A DNA stretch of 64,000 nucleotides from Mycobacterium interjectum (GTDB lineage: Bacteria; Actinomycetota; Actinomycetes; Mycobacteriales; Mycobacteriaceae): NCBI GenBank assembly GCA_002102225.1, contig LQPB01000102.1, positions 1 through 64,000 on the forward strand, read 5' to 3'. The position numbers were made by a program, and so were the translations under genes. Below the pieces are notes generated by a model, which saw only the letters and a program-made list of their open reading frames with translations, did no database searches and was not told the DNA's origin. Below, piece after piece: positions 33,691 through 43,120 of the stretch. Every line of letters starts with the position of its first letter. The stretch's first letter is position 1.

Positions 33691-34676
33691 CCGTGCTGAA
33701 ATCACGCCTGGCAGCGCCGATAACCTGTAACGCGCTCAAGCGGTAGCGATGGTGTCAACGGCGGCGGCCAAACTCACACCGTTGAGCCGTTGCGTCAGGA
33801 GCCGAGCCATCGACGCCCCGAACAAGCCAGCGGCGACGGGCGAAACCTCGCTCGACTAACGAGATTCCAATCTTTGTGGCGGATCCGCCATTTCTACGTC
33901 CCGAGGTTTGGAATTCCGCCACTTACAGCTGGAACCTACAATGATGATGGTGGTGGCTGTAGGTTCCCAAACATGGTGGCGGCCTCCGCTGCCTCTACCT
34001 GCGAATCGTTCAAAATTCCCACCAAAATGGCGGACGCATTTTTCCCATCTTCATGGCGGATCCAAGAACCGCACGGTTGTGCAGATCTTGATCGTCATGC
34101 CGGCGTGCGCACTGCAGCGGTGGACGGGTGTGAGAGTGTCCGCAACTTCAGTTGCACGATGGAGCATTTTGAAATTTGCGGCGGCGCCCCCATGACGTAT
34201 CACTTCTTCGTGCTGAAGAGACTGTCTTCAACGCGATGGTCGATGGGCAATTATGCAGGCCACCAGCGCCTTTCGTAGCATGGGTAATCATCATTATCAA
34301 TGAGAAGCCAGTCTCACTGATCCCCGCCTTCTCATCGAGCTTGGCGAGCGGCCACCTCGTCTGATGTTACTGTTCCCCTCCTCTTGTCAGAGAACTGTCT
34401 CACCCAAATTGATTACCGCGGAGACAAGTTTGGCGAAGGGAAATCGTTTGCTGCGGCGCGGATTTGGCCTGACGGTCACCGGGTGGTGCGGCGTCGGAAG
34501 TCCGACTCTCGCTCGATCTTCATTGCCACGGGCTCAGGGACTGGATGAAAACCCTTGGGCCGCAACCTGTTGGTGGCGTGCGCTGAACGTTGGGAACGCA
34601 TCCTCGCCGATTCGGGAACGCGGGATACCACGTGACCCGCGGCGCGGCGCGGCGAAATGCCTCGGTTGGAGCCGTG
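33691..34676. other. 986-bp gap with two facing IS21-like ends
   Basis: No gene is supported. One end runs leftward from 33940 and one rightward from 33958 (to about 34105). GGAACCTACA (33931-33940) and TGTAGGTTCC (33958-33967) are perfect inverted copies 17 bases apart, the outer tips of two abutting ends. Several TGGCGGA words lie inside each. Confidence 0.65.
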
Positions 34677-36437
34677 TCAGCGCGGGGATAGGCAGGCTGT
34701 GGGTAGGTCGAACCATCGCAGGTGTTCAAAGTCCTCGGACAGGGTCAGCGGATGTTGGGCGATCGAGTGGTCGGTCTGTGCTCGTGGAGCTGTCAGGATC
34801 GTCGTGGCTTCCTTTAAGTAGCGTTCGAGGTCGGTTTCGGGTGCGCGGTTCTCGTGGTGCGGGTATTGCATCGCCCCGTTTTGGTCGTAGGAGATTTGGC
34901 GCAGCCGCAGCGGGGGTTCGACGGGGCCGAGGTGGTGCCGCCACATTCCACTGGCCGGGTCGAAGCGGTAGTCCTCGAGCAGTCGCCAGCCGTCTCGGGC
35001 GACGAGCCGGACGGCCTCGACGAGGTAGGTGAAGACTGGTTCGGAGATGAAGTAGTTGAAGTTGATGCGGACCCAGCCCGGTTTGATGCCCTCGCAGCCG
35101 TGGGTGATCTCGCGTTCGAACTCATGTGAACGGTCCAGGTCGATGCCCAACAGGTGATGGCCGTAGGGCCCCGCGCACGAGCAGCCGCCACGGGACTGTA
35201 TCCCGAACAGGTCGTTGAGGACGGCTACGACGAAGTTGTGGTGGAGGTAGCGGCCGCTGGGGGCCCGCACCACGAAGGACACGATGGACAGCCGTTCGGC
35301 GTCGAGGTTACCGAGGATTTCGATGTTCGGCTCGTTTTGCCAGGCCGTGATCGCGCGGCGCAGGTAGTGCTCCTCGTGGGCGCGGATCACGTCGACGCCG
35401 ACCGCTTGTTTGAGTTGGAACACCAGCCCTGCCCGGATCGATTCGATGATGGCCGGTGTGCCGCCCTCCTCACGTTGGGCGGGATCTTCCAGGTAGCGGT
35501 GCTCGGTCGGATTGACGTAGGCGACGGTGCCGCCGCCGGGCACATCTGGCACCCGGTTGCGCAGCAACTCCCGACGGACCACCAGAATCCCGGGGGTGCT
35601 CGGCCCCCCGATGAACTTGTGCGGGCTGAGGAAGATCGCGTCCTTATAATCGAGGCGATTCTTGTTTTGGTCGCCGTACATCTGGATGTCGACGTAGGGT
35701 CCGGCCGCGGCGAAGTCCCAGAAGGATAATGCGCCGTGCGCGTGCAGCAGCGCCGAGATGCGGTGGGTGTCGCTGACGATCCCGGTCACGTTGCTGGCTG
35801 CGGAGAACGAGCCGATCTTCAACGGCCGCCCGTGGTGGCGTACGAGCTCTTTCACCAGAATCGCGGTGTCGATGTGGCCGTCCACGTCCTGGGGAATCAC
35901 GACGACATCAGCGATCGACTCCCGCCAGGGCAGCTCGTTGGAGTGATGCTCGAACGGCCCGATGAAGACCACCGGGCGTTCACCGGCGGGGATGGCGTCG
36001 CTGAGCTGGTAACGGTCGTCCAATGCGGCCGGGATACGCAGCCCGAGGACACCGATCAGCTTGTCGATCGCACCGGTGCAGCCCGATCCCGCGAAGATCA
36101 CGACGGTATCGGCGTCACCGCCGACAGCGTCGAGGATGATGGAACGAGCGTCTTCGCGCAGCCTGGTGGTCTGCAGACCGGTTCCGCTGGACTCAGTGTG
36201 GGTGTTGGCGTAGCGGGGCAATACCTCGTCGCGGATAAAGTCCTCCAGGAAGCTCAATGCCCGACCCGAGGCGGTGTAGTCGGCATAGGTCACCCGACGC
36301 GGCCCATACGGACCGGGCATCACCTGGTCCTCACCGATCACAGAGTCACGGATCCGCCGTAGCAGCGGGGTATCGAAGGGCCCGGGCTCATTCACAGCAC
36401 CGAGGGTAGGCGTGAAATTGGTCGAGATCGAGATCAT
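34677..36437 (-). CDS. class V aminotransferase, cysteine-desulfurase-like
   Basis: The product is 586 aa (or 572 from GTG 36395). The fold-type I PLP domain includes GSGCTGAIDKLIG, a cofactor His/Asp region (FWDFAAAGPYVDI), Lys in LSPHKFIGGP for the Schiff base and RGGCSCAGPYGHH, whose Cys occupies the position of the desulfurase active-site loop. The last 90 residues extend past the usual end. Cysteine desulfurase or selenocysteine-lyase-like chemistry is possible, and the surrounding thiol genes agree. Divergent from the PIG-L gene at 36638. Confidence 0.8.
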   Translation of the reverse strand: MISISTNFTPTLGAVNEPGPFDTPLLRRIRDSVIGEDQVMPGPYGPRRVTYADYTASGRALSFLEDFIRDEVLPRYANTHTESSGTGLQTTRLREDARSIILDAVGGDADTVVIFAGSGCTGAIDKLIGVLGLRIPAALDDRYQLSDAIPAGERPVVFIGPFEHHSNELPWRESIADVVVIPQDVDGHIDTAILVKELVRHHGRPLKIGSFSAASNVTGIVSDTHRISALLHAHGALSFWDFAAAGPYVDIQMYGDQNKNRLDYKDAIFLSPHKFIGGPSTPGILVVRRELLRNRVPDVPGGGTVAYVNPTEHRYLEDPAQREEGGTPAIIESIRAGLVFQLKQAVGVDVIRAHEEHYLRRAITAWQNEPNIEILGNLDAERLSIVSFVVRAPSGRYLHHNFVVAVLNDLFGIQSRGGCSCAGPYGHHLLGIDLDRSHEFEREITHGCEGIKPGWVRINFNYFISEPVFTYLVEAVRLVARDGWRLLEDYRFDPASGMWRHHLGPVEPPLRLRQISYDQNGAMQYPHHENRAPETDLERYLKEATTILTAPRAQTDHSIAQHPLTLSEDFEHLRWFDLPTACLSPR

Positions 36438-36637
36438 CGAACTAAACTGCGGGATTCGGACCGAAGCCTTGCCCGGTCTCGGTCAGTAAACGGGCCCTGC
36501 ACCCTGAGACACGACCCGACCGGCCCCGGAGTGCACACCTGATGTTCCTGAGGGGGTATAGGAACGCCATCACTCCGATGGCTGGATGGCGGGCCCGTAT
36601 CGGCCTTTTCGTGTGCACGGATCCGCGGGAGGAGTAC

Positions 36638-37339
36638 ATGATGTGCGACGACCCCCGGCCCGAGCCGACATCCAGAGCGCTGCCGGCGTGGAGTTCGGTG
36701 CTGGCTGTCGTCGCCCACCCAGATGACGAGTCCTTCGGTCTGGGAGCGATCCTTGACGCATTCAATCGGGCGGCGACCCGGACCGCGGTGCTGTGCTTGA
36801 CCTATGGCGAGGCTTCAACGGTCCGCGGTGTTGCGGGCAACCTCGCCGAGCTGCGTGGTCAGGAATTCGCGGCCGCTGCCCAGATATTGGGTGTTTCTGA
36901 CCTCACGTTGCGCGATTACCCCGACGGTGGTCTCGACCAGGTACCTCGCGGCCGCCTGGTCGGCGAAGTGATCGACGCGGCCGCTGCCGCTCGCGCCGCC
37001 GGTCTCCTGGTCTTTGACCCGAGTGGTGTGACCGGTCATCACGACCATGCCGCCGCGTCCGCCGCGGCGCTGTTTGCCGCGGCGGGTCTGAACCTCCCTG
37101 TTCTTGGCTGGACCCTCCCCAACTCGGTTGCCACGCAGCTCAATCGGGAGTGCGGCACCGGGTTCGTGGGACACCCGGCGGTCGCTATCGATATCGAATT
37201 GCCAGTGACTCGCGCGCGGCAGGTGGCCGCGTGCGCGGCTCATGTGAGCCAGGCCATCCCTACCAGCGTGTTGTGGCGGCGCCTGGAACTGCTCGGCGAC
37301 GTCGAGCATCTGCGGTGGCTAACGCCGGCGAAAAGGTAG
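36638..37339 (+). CDS. PIG-L/LmbE-family N-deacetylase (MshB-like)
   Basis: GGGAGGAG just upstream decides the start at ATG 36638 or 36641. The 233-aa protein has AHPDDE (His27, Asp29, Asp30) and GHHDH, the zinc ligands of the family. MshB and Mca cleave mycothiol-related amides; other PIG-L enzymes work on sugars or antibiotics. The surrounding redox genes suggest a thiol-linked substrate. A broken paralogue occurs at 48283. An upstream G-rich half-site (GAGGGGGTATAGG at about 36550) resembles half of the CsoR-type palindromes. Confidence 0.85.
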   Translation: MMCDDPRPEPTSRALPAWSSVLAVVAHPDDESFGLGAILDAFNRAATRTAVLCLTYGEASTVRGVAGNLAELRGQEFAAAAQILGVSDLTLRDYPDGGLDQVPRGRLVGEVIDAAAAARAAGLLVFDPSGVTGHHDHAAASAAALFAAAGLNLPVLGWTLPNSVATQLNRECGTGFVGHPAVAIDIELPVTRARQVAACAAHVSQAIPTSVLWRRLELLGDVEHLRWLTPAKR

Positions 37340-37465
37340 CAGCATAAAAACGGGTAAGAAACGGTTGCTCGTCGCTGTTGTCTGCTGTGACCCGCAATCG
37401 TGCTTCGACGCCGCTGATTTAGGCTGAAGTGCTGATCACGGCCATTATCCGGCTGGGCTGCTTCG

Positions 37466-40399
37466 TCACGATGTACCACGAGCCAAAGCGGGTGGTGTCT
37501 GGGGCGTGGTAGTTGCCGCGTCCGCATCCTCTCCCGAGAGAAGGGAGCGAACCAGGCGGCGCGGTCCGAAGGGCCGGAGCATGTAGCTGGCCGGGCGCGG
37601 GCGCACGCGTTGGGGCCACCAGAACCAGCGTCCGAGGAGCGCGGCGATCGACGGCGTCATCAGGGAGCGCACGACCAAGGTGTCGAAGAGTAGGCCGAGG
37701 CCAATCGTGGTGCCGGCCTGGCCGATTGAGCGCAGATCGCTGGCGGCCATGGACATCATGGTGAAGGCGAACACCAGCCCCGCCGCGGTGACCACGCCAC
37801 CGGTTTCCCCCATCGAGCGGATGATGCCGGTCCGCAGCCCCGCGCCGATCTCCTCCTGGAACCGGGAGACCAGCAGCAAGTTGTAGTCGGATCCGACGGC
37901 CAGCAGGATGATCAATCCGAACACCGGTGCTATCCAGTTCAGTTCCAGGCCGAAGAGGTGTTGCCATACCAACACCGATAGCCCGAAGGCGGCGCCCAGC
38001 GACAGCAGCACCGTCCCGACGATCACCAGGGACGCGACGAGGGCCCGGGTGATGATCACCATGACGGCGAAAATTAGTGTCAGAGCGGCAATCCCGACGA
38101 TCAACAGATCGTAGTTGGAGCCCGCCTGGATATCACGGTAGATCGCCGCCGTTCCCGCGAGGTAGAACTTGGCGCCGGTGAGCGTCGTTCCCTTGACCGC
38201 ATCATGTGCGGCGTTGAGCTCCGGCTTGACTGCGGAAATGCCTGCCGGAGTTGCCGGGTCCGCATCGTGGGTGATGATGAAGCGCGCGGCCTTTCCGTCC
38301 GGCGACAGAAACAGTTTCAGACCGCGCTGGAAGTCGGGGTTCTGGAAGGCTTCCGGTGGCAAGTAGAAGTAATCGCCACTCTTGGAGGCGTCGAAGGCCT
38401 GACCCATCGCGCTCGCCGTATCGGTCATCTGGGCCATCTGCGTGACCAAGCCCGAGAAGCTGCTGTGCATGGTGAGCAGGGTTCCCTGCATGGACTTCGC
38501 GACGGCGATCATCGGCGGGAACTGGGCCATCATCTGGGGCATGATCGCGTCGACATTGTTCATGTCCTTGATCAGCGTGCTCATGTTCGCGCTGAACTTG
38601 TCCACGCCGTCGATCGCCTCGAACACCGACCTCGACGCCCAACAGGCCGGGATGTCGAAACAGTGCGGTTCCCAATACAGATAGCTGCGGAATGGCCTGG
38701 CGAAATCGTCGAAGTCCGCCAGGTGGTCTCGCATCTCGTTGAGCGTGGTTTGCATGTCGCCCATGTCGCCGACCATGCGATGGGTCGTGCCGCTCATCTG
38801 ACCCAACAAGCCCTGCATGCGCTCCATCGAGCCGATCATGGCGCCGAGATCGTCGCTCATCTTGAGCATGTCGGCGGTGCGGTCCTTCATGAATTGAAGG
38901 TTCTGCTGGATCGGAATCGCTTGGGCGCTGATCTGGAACGGTATCGACGTGTGCTCGATCGGCCCGCCCAGCGGGCGGGTGATGCTTTGCACCATCGCGA
39001 TTCCCGGCGACCTGAAGATGTCCTTGGCAAGCCGGTCGAGAATGATCATGTCGCCGCTGTTCCGCATGTCGTGATCGCTCTCGATCATGAGGATGTCGGG
39101 ATTCATTGTGGCCGCGCTGAAATGGCGCTCAGCGGCGGCGTATCCGACATTCGATGGCAGGTTGGCGGGTATGTAGTAGCGGTCGTTGTAGCTGATCTTC
39201 ATGCTGGGCATGACGAGGATGCCGACGATTGCGATGGCCAGCGACGCCGCGAACACCGCACCGGGCCAGCGCACCGTGGCGGTGCCGATGCGCCGCCACC
39301 CGCGCGTCTTGATCATCCGCCTCGGGTCGAGCAGACCGAACCGGCTGGCCACGGCGACAACGGCCGGCGCCGCGGTCATCGCTCCCGCGACGACGACGAG
39401 CAGCCCCAGGGCAGAAGGGATGCCCAGCGCCTTGAAATACGACAGCCGCGCCAGGTGCAGGCAGAAGGTCGCTCCGGCGATCGTCAGCCCCGAGCCCAGG
39501 ATGATGTGAGAGGTCCCGCGGAACATCGTGTACCAGGCGGTCTCTCGATCCTGACCCGCCTGGCGGGCCTCCTGATATCGACCGATGAGGAAGATCGCAT
39601 AGTCGGTTCCCGCCGCGATGGCCAGGGACGACAGCATCGCGACGACGAACGTGGAAAATCCCAACAATTCGTTGTTGCCGAGCAGCGCGACAAGCCCTCT
39701 GGCCGTGCCCATCTCGAAACCGACCATCACAAGCACCAGCAGCACCGTGCTGACCGACCGATAGGCGATGAACAGCATGATCATGATGACCACGCCCGTC
39801 ACGCCCATCATCTTGAACATGCTCTTATCGGCGGCTTCGTTCATGTCCGTCGTCAGCGGCGCCGGACCCGTGACGTAGACCTTCAGCCCCTTGCGAGGCT
39901 CCGACTTGTCGACGATCTTCCTAACCGCGTCGACGGACTGGTTGCCCAGCGTGCTGCCCTGGTTGCCGGCCAAATTCAGCTGGACGTAAGCGGCTTTGCC
40001 GTCGCGACTCTGGACACCGGCAGCGGTGAGCGGGTCTCCCCACACGTTCTGCACGTGCTGCACGTGTGTCGGATCGGCCTGCAACTTCTGGACCAAGCCG
40101 TCGTAGTAGCGGTGCGCCTCGTCGCCGAGTTCCTGATCGCTCTCGAGGACGATCATCGCGATGCTGTCGGAGTCCGACTCGTGGAAGGTCGCACCGATGC
40201 GCTTGGCCGCGATCATCGCGGGCGCGTCCTGAGGCGACATGGTGACGGCATGCTTGCGTGCGACCGACTCGATCGGCGGCACAAGCACGTTCAGGGCCAC
40301 CGTCAGCAGGAGCCATCCGATGATGATGGGCCACGCGAACGTGCGGACGAACCGCATGAACCTCGGGCGGGCTTGGGTATCCGGGCTGTCGGTGTTCAT
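37466..40399 (-). CDS. MmpL-family RND transporter
   Basis: The start ATG 40399 overlaps the mmpS stop as ATGA, so translation is coupled. The product is 977 aa with the twelve membrane segments of MmpL and two large outer loops. DY-containing motifs for proton transfer are present (AAGTDYAIFLIGRYQE and VGSDYNLLLVSRFQEE). The layout is that of MmpL4/MmpL5, which export siderophores, lipids or drugs. The operator-like palindrome at 41042 may place it in the CsoR regulon, although it is 215 bases from mmpS. Confidence 0.92.
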   Translation of the reverse strand: MNTDSPDTQARPRFMRFVRTFAWPIIIGWLLLTVALNVLVPPIESVARKHAVTMSPQDAPAMIAAKRIGATFHESDSDSIAMIVLESDQELGDEAHRYYDGLVQKLQADPTHVQHVQNVWGDPLTAAGVQSRDGKAAYVQLNLAGNQGSTLGNQSVDAVRKIVDKSEPRKGLKVYVTGPAPLTTDMNEAADKSMFKMMGVTGVVIMIMLFIAYRSVSTVLLVLVMVGFEMGTARGLVALLGNNELLGFSTFVVAMLSSLAIAAGTDYAIFLIGRYQEARQAGQDRETAWYTMFRGTSHIILGSGLTIAGATFCLHLARLSYFKALGIPSALGLLVVVAGAMTAAPAVVAVASRFGLLDPRRMIKTRGWRRIGTATVRWPGAVFAASLAIAIVGILVMPSMKISYNDRYYIPANLPSNVGYAAAERHFSAATMNPDILMIESDHDMRNSGDMIILDRLAKDIFRSPGIAMVQSITRPLGGPIEHTSIPFQISAQAIPIQQNLQFMKDRTADMLKMSDDLGAMIGSMERMQGLLGQMSGTTHRMVGDMGDMQTTLNEMRDHLADFDDFARPFRSYLYWEPHCFDIPACWASRSVFEAIDGVDKFSANMSTLIKDMNNVDAIMPQMMAQFPPMIAVAKSMQGTLLTMHSSFSGLVTQMAQMTDTASAMGQAFDASKSGDYFYLPPEAFQNPDFQRGLKLFLSPDGKAARFIITHDADPATPAGISAVKPELNAAHDAVKGTTLTGAKFYLAGTAAIYRDIQAGSNYDLLIVGIAALTLIFAVMVIITRALVASLVIVGTVLLSLGAAFGLSVLVWQHLFGLELNWIAPVFGLIILLAVGSDYNLLLVSRFQEEIGAGLRTGIIRSMGETGGVVTAAGLVFAFTMMSMAASDLRSIGQAGTTIGLGLLFDTLVVRSLMTPSIAALLGRWFWWPQRVRPRPASYMLRPFGPRRLVRSLLSGEDADAATTTPQTPPALARGTS

Positions 40400-40827
40400 G
40401 CGGCCTTCACCAGACACGAAGTTTGTGCGTTGCGTCCGGCCGTGGACCTTTCGTCCTTGACCTCACCGTTGACGGTGATGCGGCAGCCGATGCTGTCGCT
40501 ATTGCCTTGTGCCACCACGCTGGCGATCACGGCCGGCACCGTCGTCGTGATCGTGAAAGTCCAGGGCAGGCTGGTGAAGCTCGCCTGTTCCGGCTGGGCC
40601 TTCTTGTCCAGGTAGCTAACGCTGCCGGCCGTGTCCGACGGCCCGTAAATCTCGTACGTCACGCGCTTGACGTGCGACGGCTCGAGCGGCTCGGCGCTGC
40701 TGCCGGTCACGGTAAAGATTGCGTCCGAGCCAAAGACGCCGCGGAGCCGAGTGACGGCGACACCACCCAGCGCAACTGCCACCACGACGACGAGCGGCAC
40801 CCAGACCCGCTTGAGAATGGTGAGCAT
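40396..40827 (-). CDS. MmpS-family accessory protein
   Basis: A 143-aa protein with one N-terminal membrane helix (VWVPLVVVVAVALGGVAV) and a periplasmic domain ending in the usual Cys-containing strand (GCRITVNGEV, QTSCLVKAA). MmpS proteins partner MmpL; YEIYGPSDTAGSVSYLD is characteristic. First gene of the pair. Confidence 0.92.
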   Translation of the reverse strand: MLTILKRVWVPLVVVVAVALGGVAVTRLRGVFGSDAIFTVTGSSAEPLEPSHVKRVTYEIYGPSDTAGSVSYLDKKAQPEQASFTSLPWTFTITTTVPAVIASVVAQGNSDSIGCRITVNGEVKDERSTAGRNAQTSCLVKAA

Positions 40828-41041
40828 CTGAGGCTTCCGTTCACTCGTGGTCGGGTTCTGTCGGTACGCAGTCTCACGCCCGCGCCGCTACGTCGGACAG
40901 GGCTATTTGGCCCTGTATTAGATGACTTGCGACACGCAAGCTGCTATCGCTGGCCTGCTGCCAAACTCCCTGCCACTGGGATGTCTCCCTCCTCATCGGG
41001 TCCCACGAACCTGATCCAGAGCACGCTAATCGCAACAACAG

Positions 41042-41057
41042 TACCCCATAGGGTATA
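41042..41057 (-). promoter_or_regulatory. CsoR-type palindrome upstream of mmpS
   Basis: TACCCCATAGGGTATA matches the form of the sites at 41400, 44444, 44517 and 51058. It lies about 215 bases upstream of mmpS, next to the end of a cobL remnant. Confidence 0.55.
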
Positions 41058-41062
41058 TCCCG

Positions 41063-41377
41063 CTACACACCGGCTACAACGCCGTGATAGTGCTGGAAGC
41101 GTTGCAACGTCCCGATTCACCGCGAATATGATTGCGCCAGAACGGCGTCCGACTCCACCGTGGCCGCGTTGGCGACCAGGCCCCCTGGTGCGGCCAGATT
41201 GTCGAGGCAGGCGTCGAGCACACCGGGCTGGCTGAGGCCGCCGCCGAACGAAGACCGCGGATGGTGTTGCAGCGCCGTTGAACGCATCCGGCGCTGCACC
41301 GCACACGTCGACGCTAACGCCGAAAACGGCGGCGATCCGGGCACGGGCCGCCTCGCGGCAACCTCCGCGGAGGTCAC
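41063..41377 (-). pseudogene. cobL: cobL (precorrin-6Y methyltransferase) 3' fragment
   Basis: On the minus strand VCGAAPDAFNGAATPSAVF, then one base later GGGLSQPGVLDACLDN and LVANAATVESDAVLAQ, then a stop followed in frame by LQRFQHYHGV, reproduce the C-terminal methyltransferase half of CobL (compare VGGGLTQPG and VANAVTLESE). A one-base insertion near 41236 and an internal TGA disrupt it. Only the end of the gene is present, so it is a captured fragment. Confidence 0.7.
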
Positions 41378-41399
41378 AAGGTGTGCCCGATTACTTACA

Positions 41400-41417
41400 T
41401 ATACCCCTAAGGGTATA
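41400..41417 (+). promoter_or_regulatory. CsoR-type operator of the SQR-like gene
   Basis: TATACCCCTAAGGGTATA is an 18-bp palindrome 51 bases upstream of the ATG at 41469. It resembles operators of CsoR/CstR-family repressors. Confidence 0.75.
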
Positions 41418-41468
41418 AGATGATGGGAGCCACATCATCCTGTGGCATGGTCTCACCGAGGAGCGCCA

Positions 41469-42923
41469 ATGGCACGAGTCGTCATCCTCGGCGCTGGTAT
41501 CGCCGGACACACCGCGGCGCTGCACCTGCGCCGATGGCTATCCCGCGCACACGAGATCGTTGTGGTTTCCCCTAACGCCGATTGGAACTGGATCCCGTCG
41601 AACATCTGGGTCGGGGTCGGCCGGATGGAGGCGAAGAAGGTGCTCATTCCACTTGAACCGATCTACACGCGCAAGGGCATCGTCTTCCACCAGGGTCTTG
41701 CCACCGCGATCCGCCCCGAGGGCACGGGCGAGCAGTCGTCGCCGTCGGTGGACTTCATCTATACCGACGAGGCGCGCCATGGCGAGACTGGCACCCTCAA
41801 CTACGACTACCTCATCAATGCCACCGGGCCGCAGCTGAACTTCGCCGCCACGCCCGGACTCGGGCCGGATGGGCATTCATGGTCGGTGTGCACCGCCGCT
41901 CACGCTGTCGAGGCGGCCAAGTCGCTCCAACAGGTCATCGCCAAGCTGAAGGCCGGCGAGAAGCAGCGCCTCGTCATCGGCGTCGGACACGGCACCTGCA
42001 CGTGTGAGGGCGCGGCCTTCGAGTACGCCTTCAACGTCGAGCACACACTGCGCGCGGCGGGCGTGCGCGACCTCGCGGAGATCGTCTACCTCACCAACGA
42101 GTACGAACTGGGCGACTTCGGCGTCGACGGAATGAGCTTCGTCGACAAGGGCTTCGTGCAGTCCAGCCGGCTGTGGACCGAGTCACTGTTCCGCGAGCGC
42201 GGCGTCAAAGCCATCACTCAGGCTGCCGTGCACGAGGTGATGGAAGGCAAGCTGCGCTACGAACAACTCGACGGCAAAGAGCACGACCTCGACTTCGACT
42301 TCGCGATGCTGCTACCGCCGTTCAAGGGCGCCACCCTCGCCGCCTACGACAAGGACGGCAACGACATCACGTCCAACCTGTTCGCCCCCTCGGGCTTCCT
42401 TAAGGTCGACGCCGACTACTCGGGCAAGCCCTACGACGAATGGTCCGCCGAGGACTGGCCGCACACATACGAGTCCCCAGCGTACCCGAACATCTTCGCT
42501 CCGGGCATCGCGTTCGCGCCCCCGCACCCGATCTCTCGACCGCGCAAGAGCGCTAACGGGACGGTCATCACGCCCAGCCCGCCGCGCACGGGCATGCCGT
42601 CGGGCATCATGGCCAAAACGGTCGCCGAGACCATCCGCGACCGCATCAAAAACCCCGCAGCTCCCGCGCACCGCGCCTCCATGGCGACCATGGGCGCCGC
42701 GTGCGTCGCCTCGGCGGGTACCGGCTTCCGCAAGGGCTCGGCCGCCGCAATGACGATGTTCCCGGTGGTTCCCGACTCGGCCCGGTATCCCCAGACCGGG
42801 CGTGACATCGCCGGAACGTCCGGCGAGCTCGGCCTGGCCGGGCACTGGATCAAGGTTCTCCTGCACCACCTGTTCATCTATAAGGCCAAGGCCAAACCGT
42901 TCTGGTGGCTGATCCCCGAATGA
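41469..42923 (+). CDS. sulfide:quinone-oxidoreductase-like flavoprotein
   Basis: ATG 41469 lies after the operator. The 484-aa protein begins with the FAD motif VVILGAGIAGHTAAL and has Cys177-T-Cys179 (GHGTCTCEG) and Cys412 in the C-terminal region, a pattern seen in SQR-like flavoproteins that transfer electrons from sulfide to quinone. A long C-terminal amphipathic end (HWIKVLLHHLFIYKAKAKPFWWLIPE) fits monotopic membrane binding. Exact SQR type is not assigned. Within the proposed persulfide regulon it would make the signal. Confidence 0.85.
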   Translation: MARVVILGAGIAGHTAALHLRRWLSRAHEIVVVSPNADWNWIPSNIWVGVGRMEAKKVLIPLEPIYTRKGIVFHQGLATAIRPEGTGEQSSPSVDFIYTDEARHGETGTLNYDYLINATGPQLNFAATPGLGPDGHSWSVCTAAHAVEAAKSLQQVIAKLKAGEKQRLVIGVGHGTCTCEGAAFEYAFNVEHTLRAAGVRDLAEIVYLTNEYELGDFGVDGMSFVDKGFVQSSRLWTESLFRERGVKAITQAAVHEVMEGKLRYEQLDGKEHDLDFDFAMLLPPFKGATLAAYDKDGNDITSNLFAPSGFLKVDADYSGKPYDEWSAEDWPHTYESPAYPNIFAPGIAFAPPHPISRPRKSANGTVITPSPPRTGMPSGIMAKTVAETIRDRIKNPAAPAHRASMATMGAACVASAGTGFRKGSAAAMTMFPVVPDSARYPQTGRDIAGTSGELGLAGHWIKVLLHHLFIYKAKAKPFWWLIPE

Positions 42924-43120
42924 CTGATATGGAAGGTGCTTCCATGGACGACGACAGCATCGACTCGGAGGTGAACGTCCGGACGGCCGAACGCATCGCC
43001 GACGCCCCGCTGCCCACCCGCTCGAAGCTGCGGATGCGTCAGAATCTGGTCGTTCAGTTCTGGCGTTTTGGCTGCATCAATCTCAGGATGATGCGGATCA
43101 TTCACAGCGGACACGGCTGA
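42920..43120 (+). CDS. small protein coupled to the SQR-like gene
   Basis: ATG 42920 overlaps the previous stop (ATGA), and a second in-frame ATG at 42944 has GGAAGG upstream. The product of 58-66 aa (MDDDSIDSEVNVRTAERIADAPLPTRSKLRMRQNLVVQFWRFGCINLRMMRIIHSGHG) has one Cys and a basic amphipathic end. It may assist the flavoprotein at the membrane. Family unknown. Confidence 0.55.
   Translation: MTDMEGASMDDDSIDSEVNVRTAERIADAPLPTRSKLRMRQNLVVQFWRFGCINLRMMRIIHSGHG

Larger units (their letters stand above)
27295..33940. mobile_element. arsenic cassette bounded by IS21-like inverted ends
   Basis: The left end reads TGTAGGTCCCGAAACAAG then ATGGCGGAT; the right end, read on the minus strand from 33940, is TGTAGGTTCCAGCTG then AGTGGCGGAA. 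Each end has additional TGGCGGA words further in (27312, 27391, and 33886-33892 region). All genes inside except the ends concern arsenic. No transposase or clear target duplication is seen, so it is either a remnant or moved in trans. Boundaries are an inference from the repeats. Confidence 0.45.

Noticed and set aside
38204..40615. 803-codon plus-strand frame opposite mmpL
   Set aside because: It is an antisense shadow of the GC-rich mmpL gene (His/Arg-rich product); MmpL motifs are clear on the other strand.
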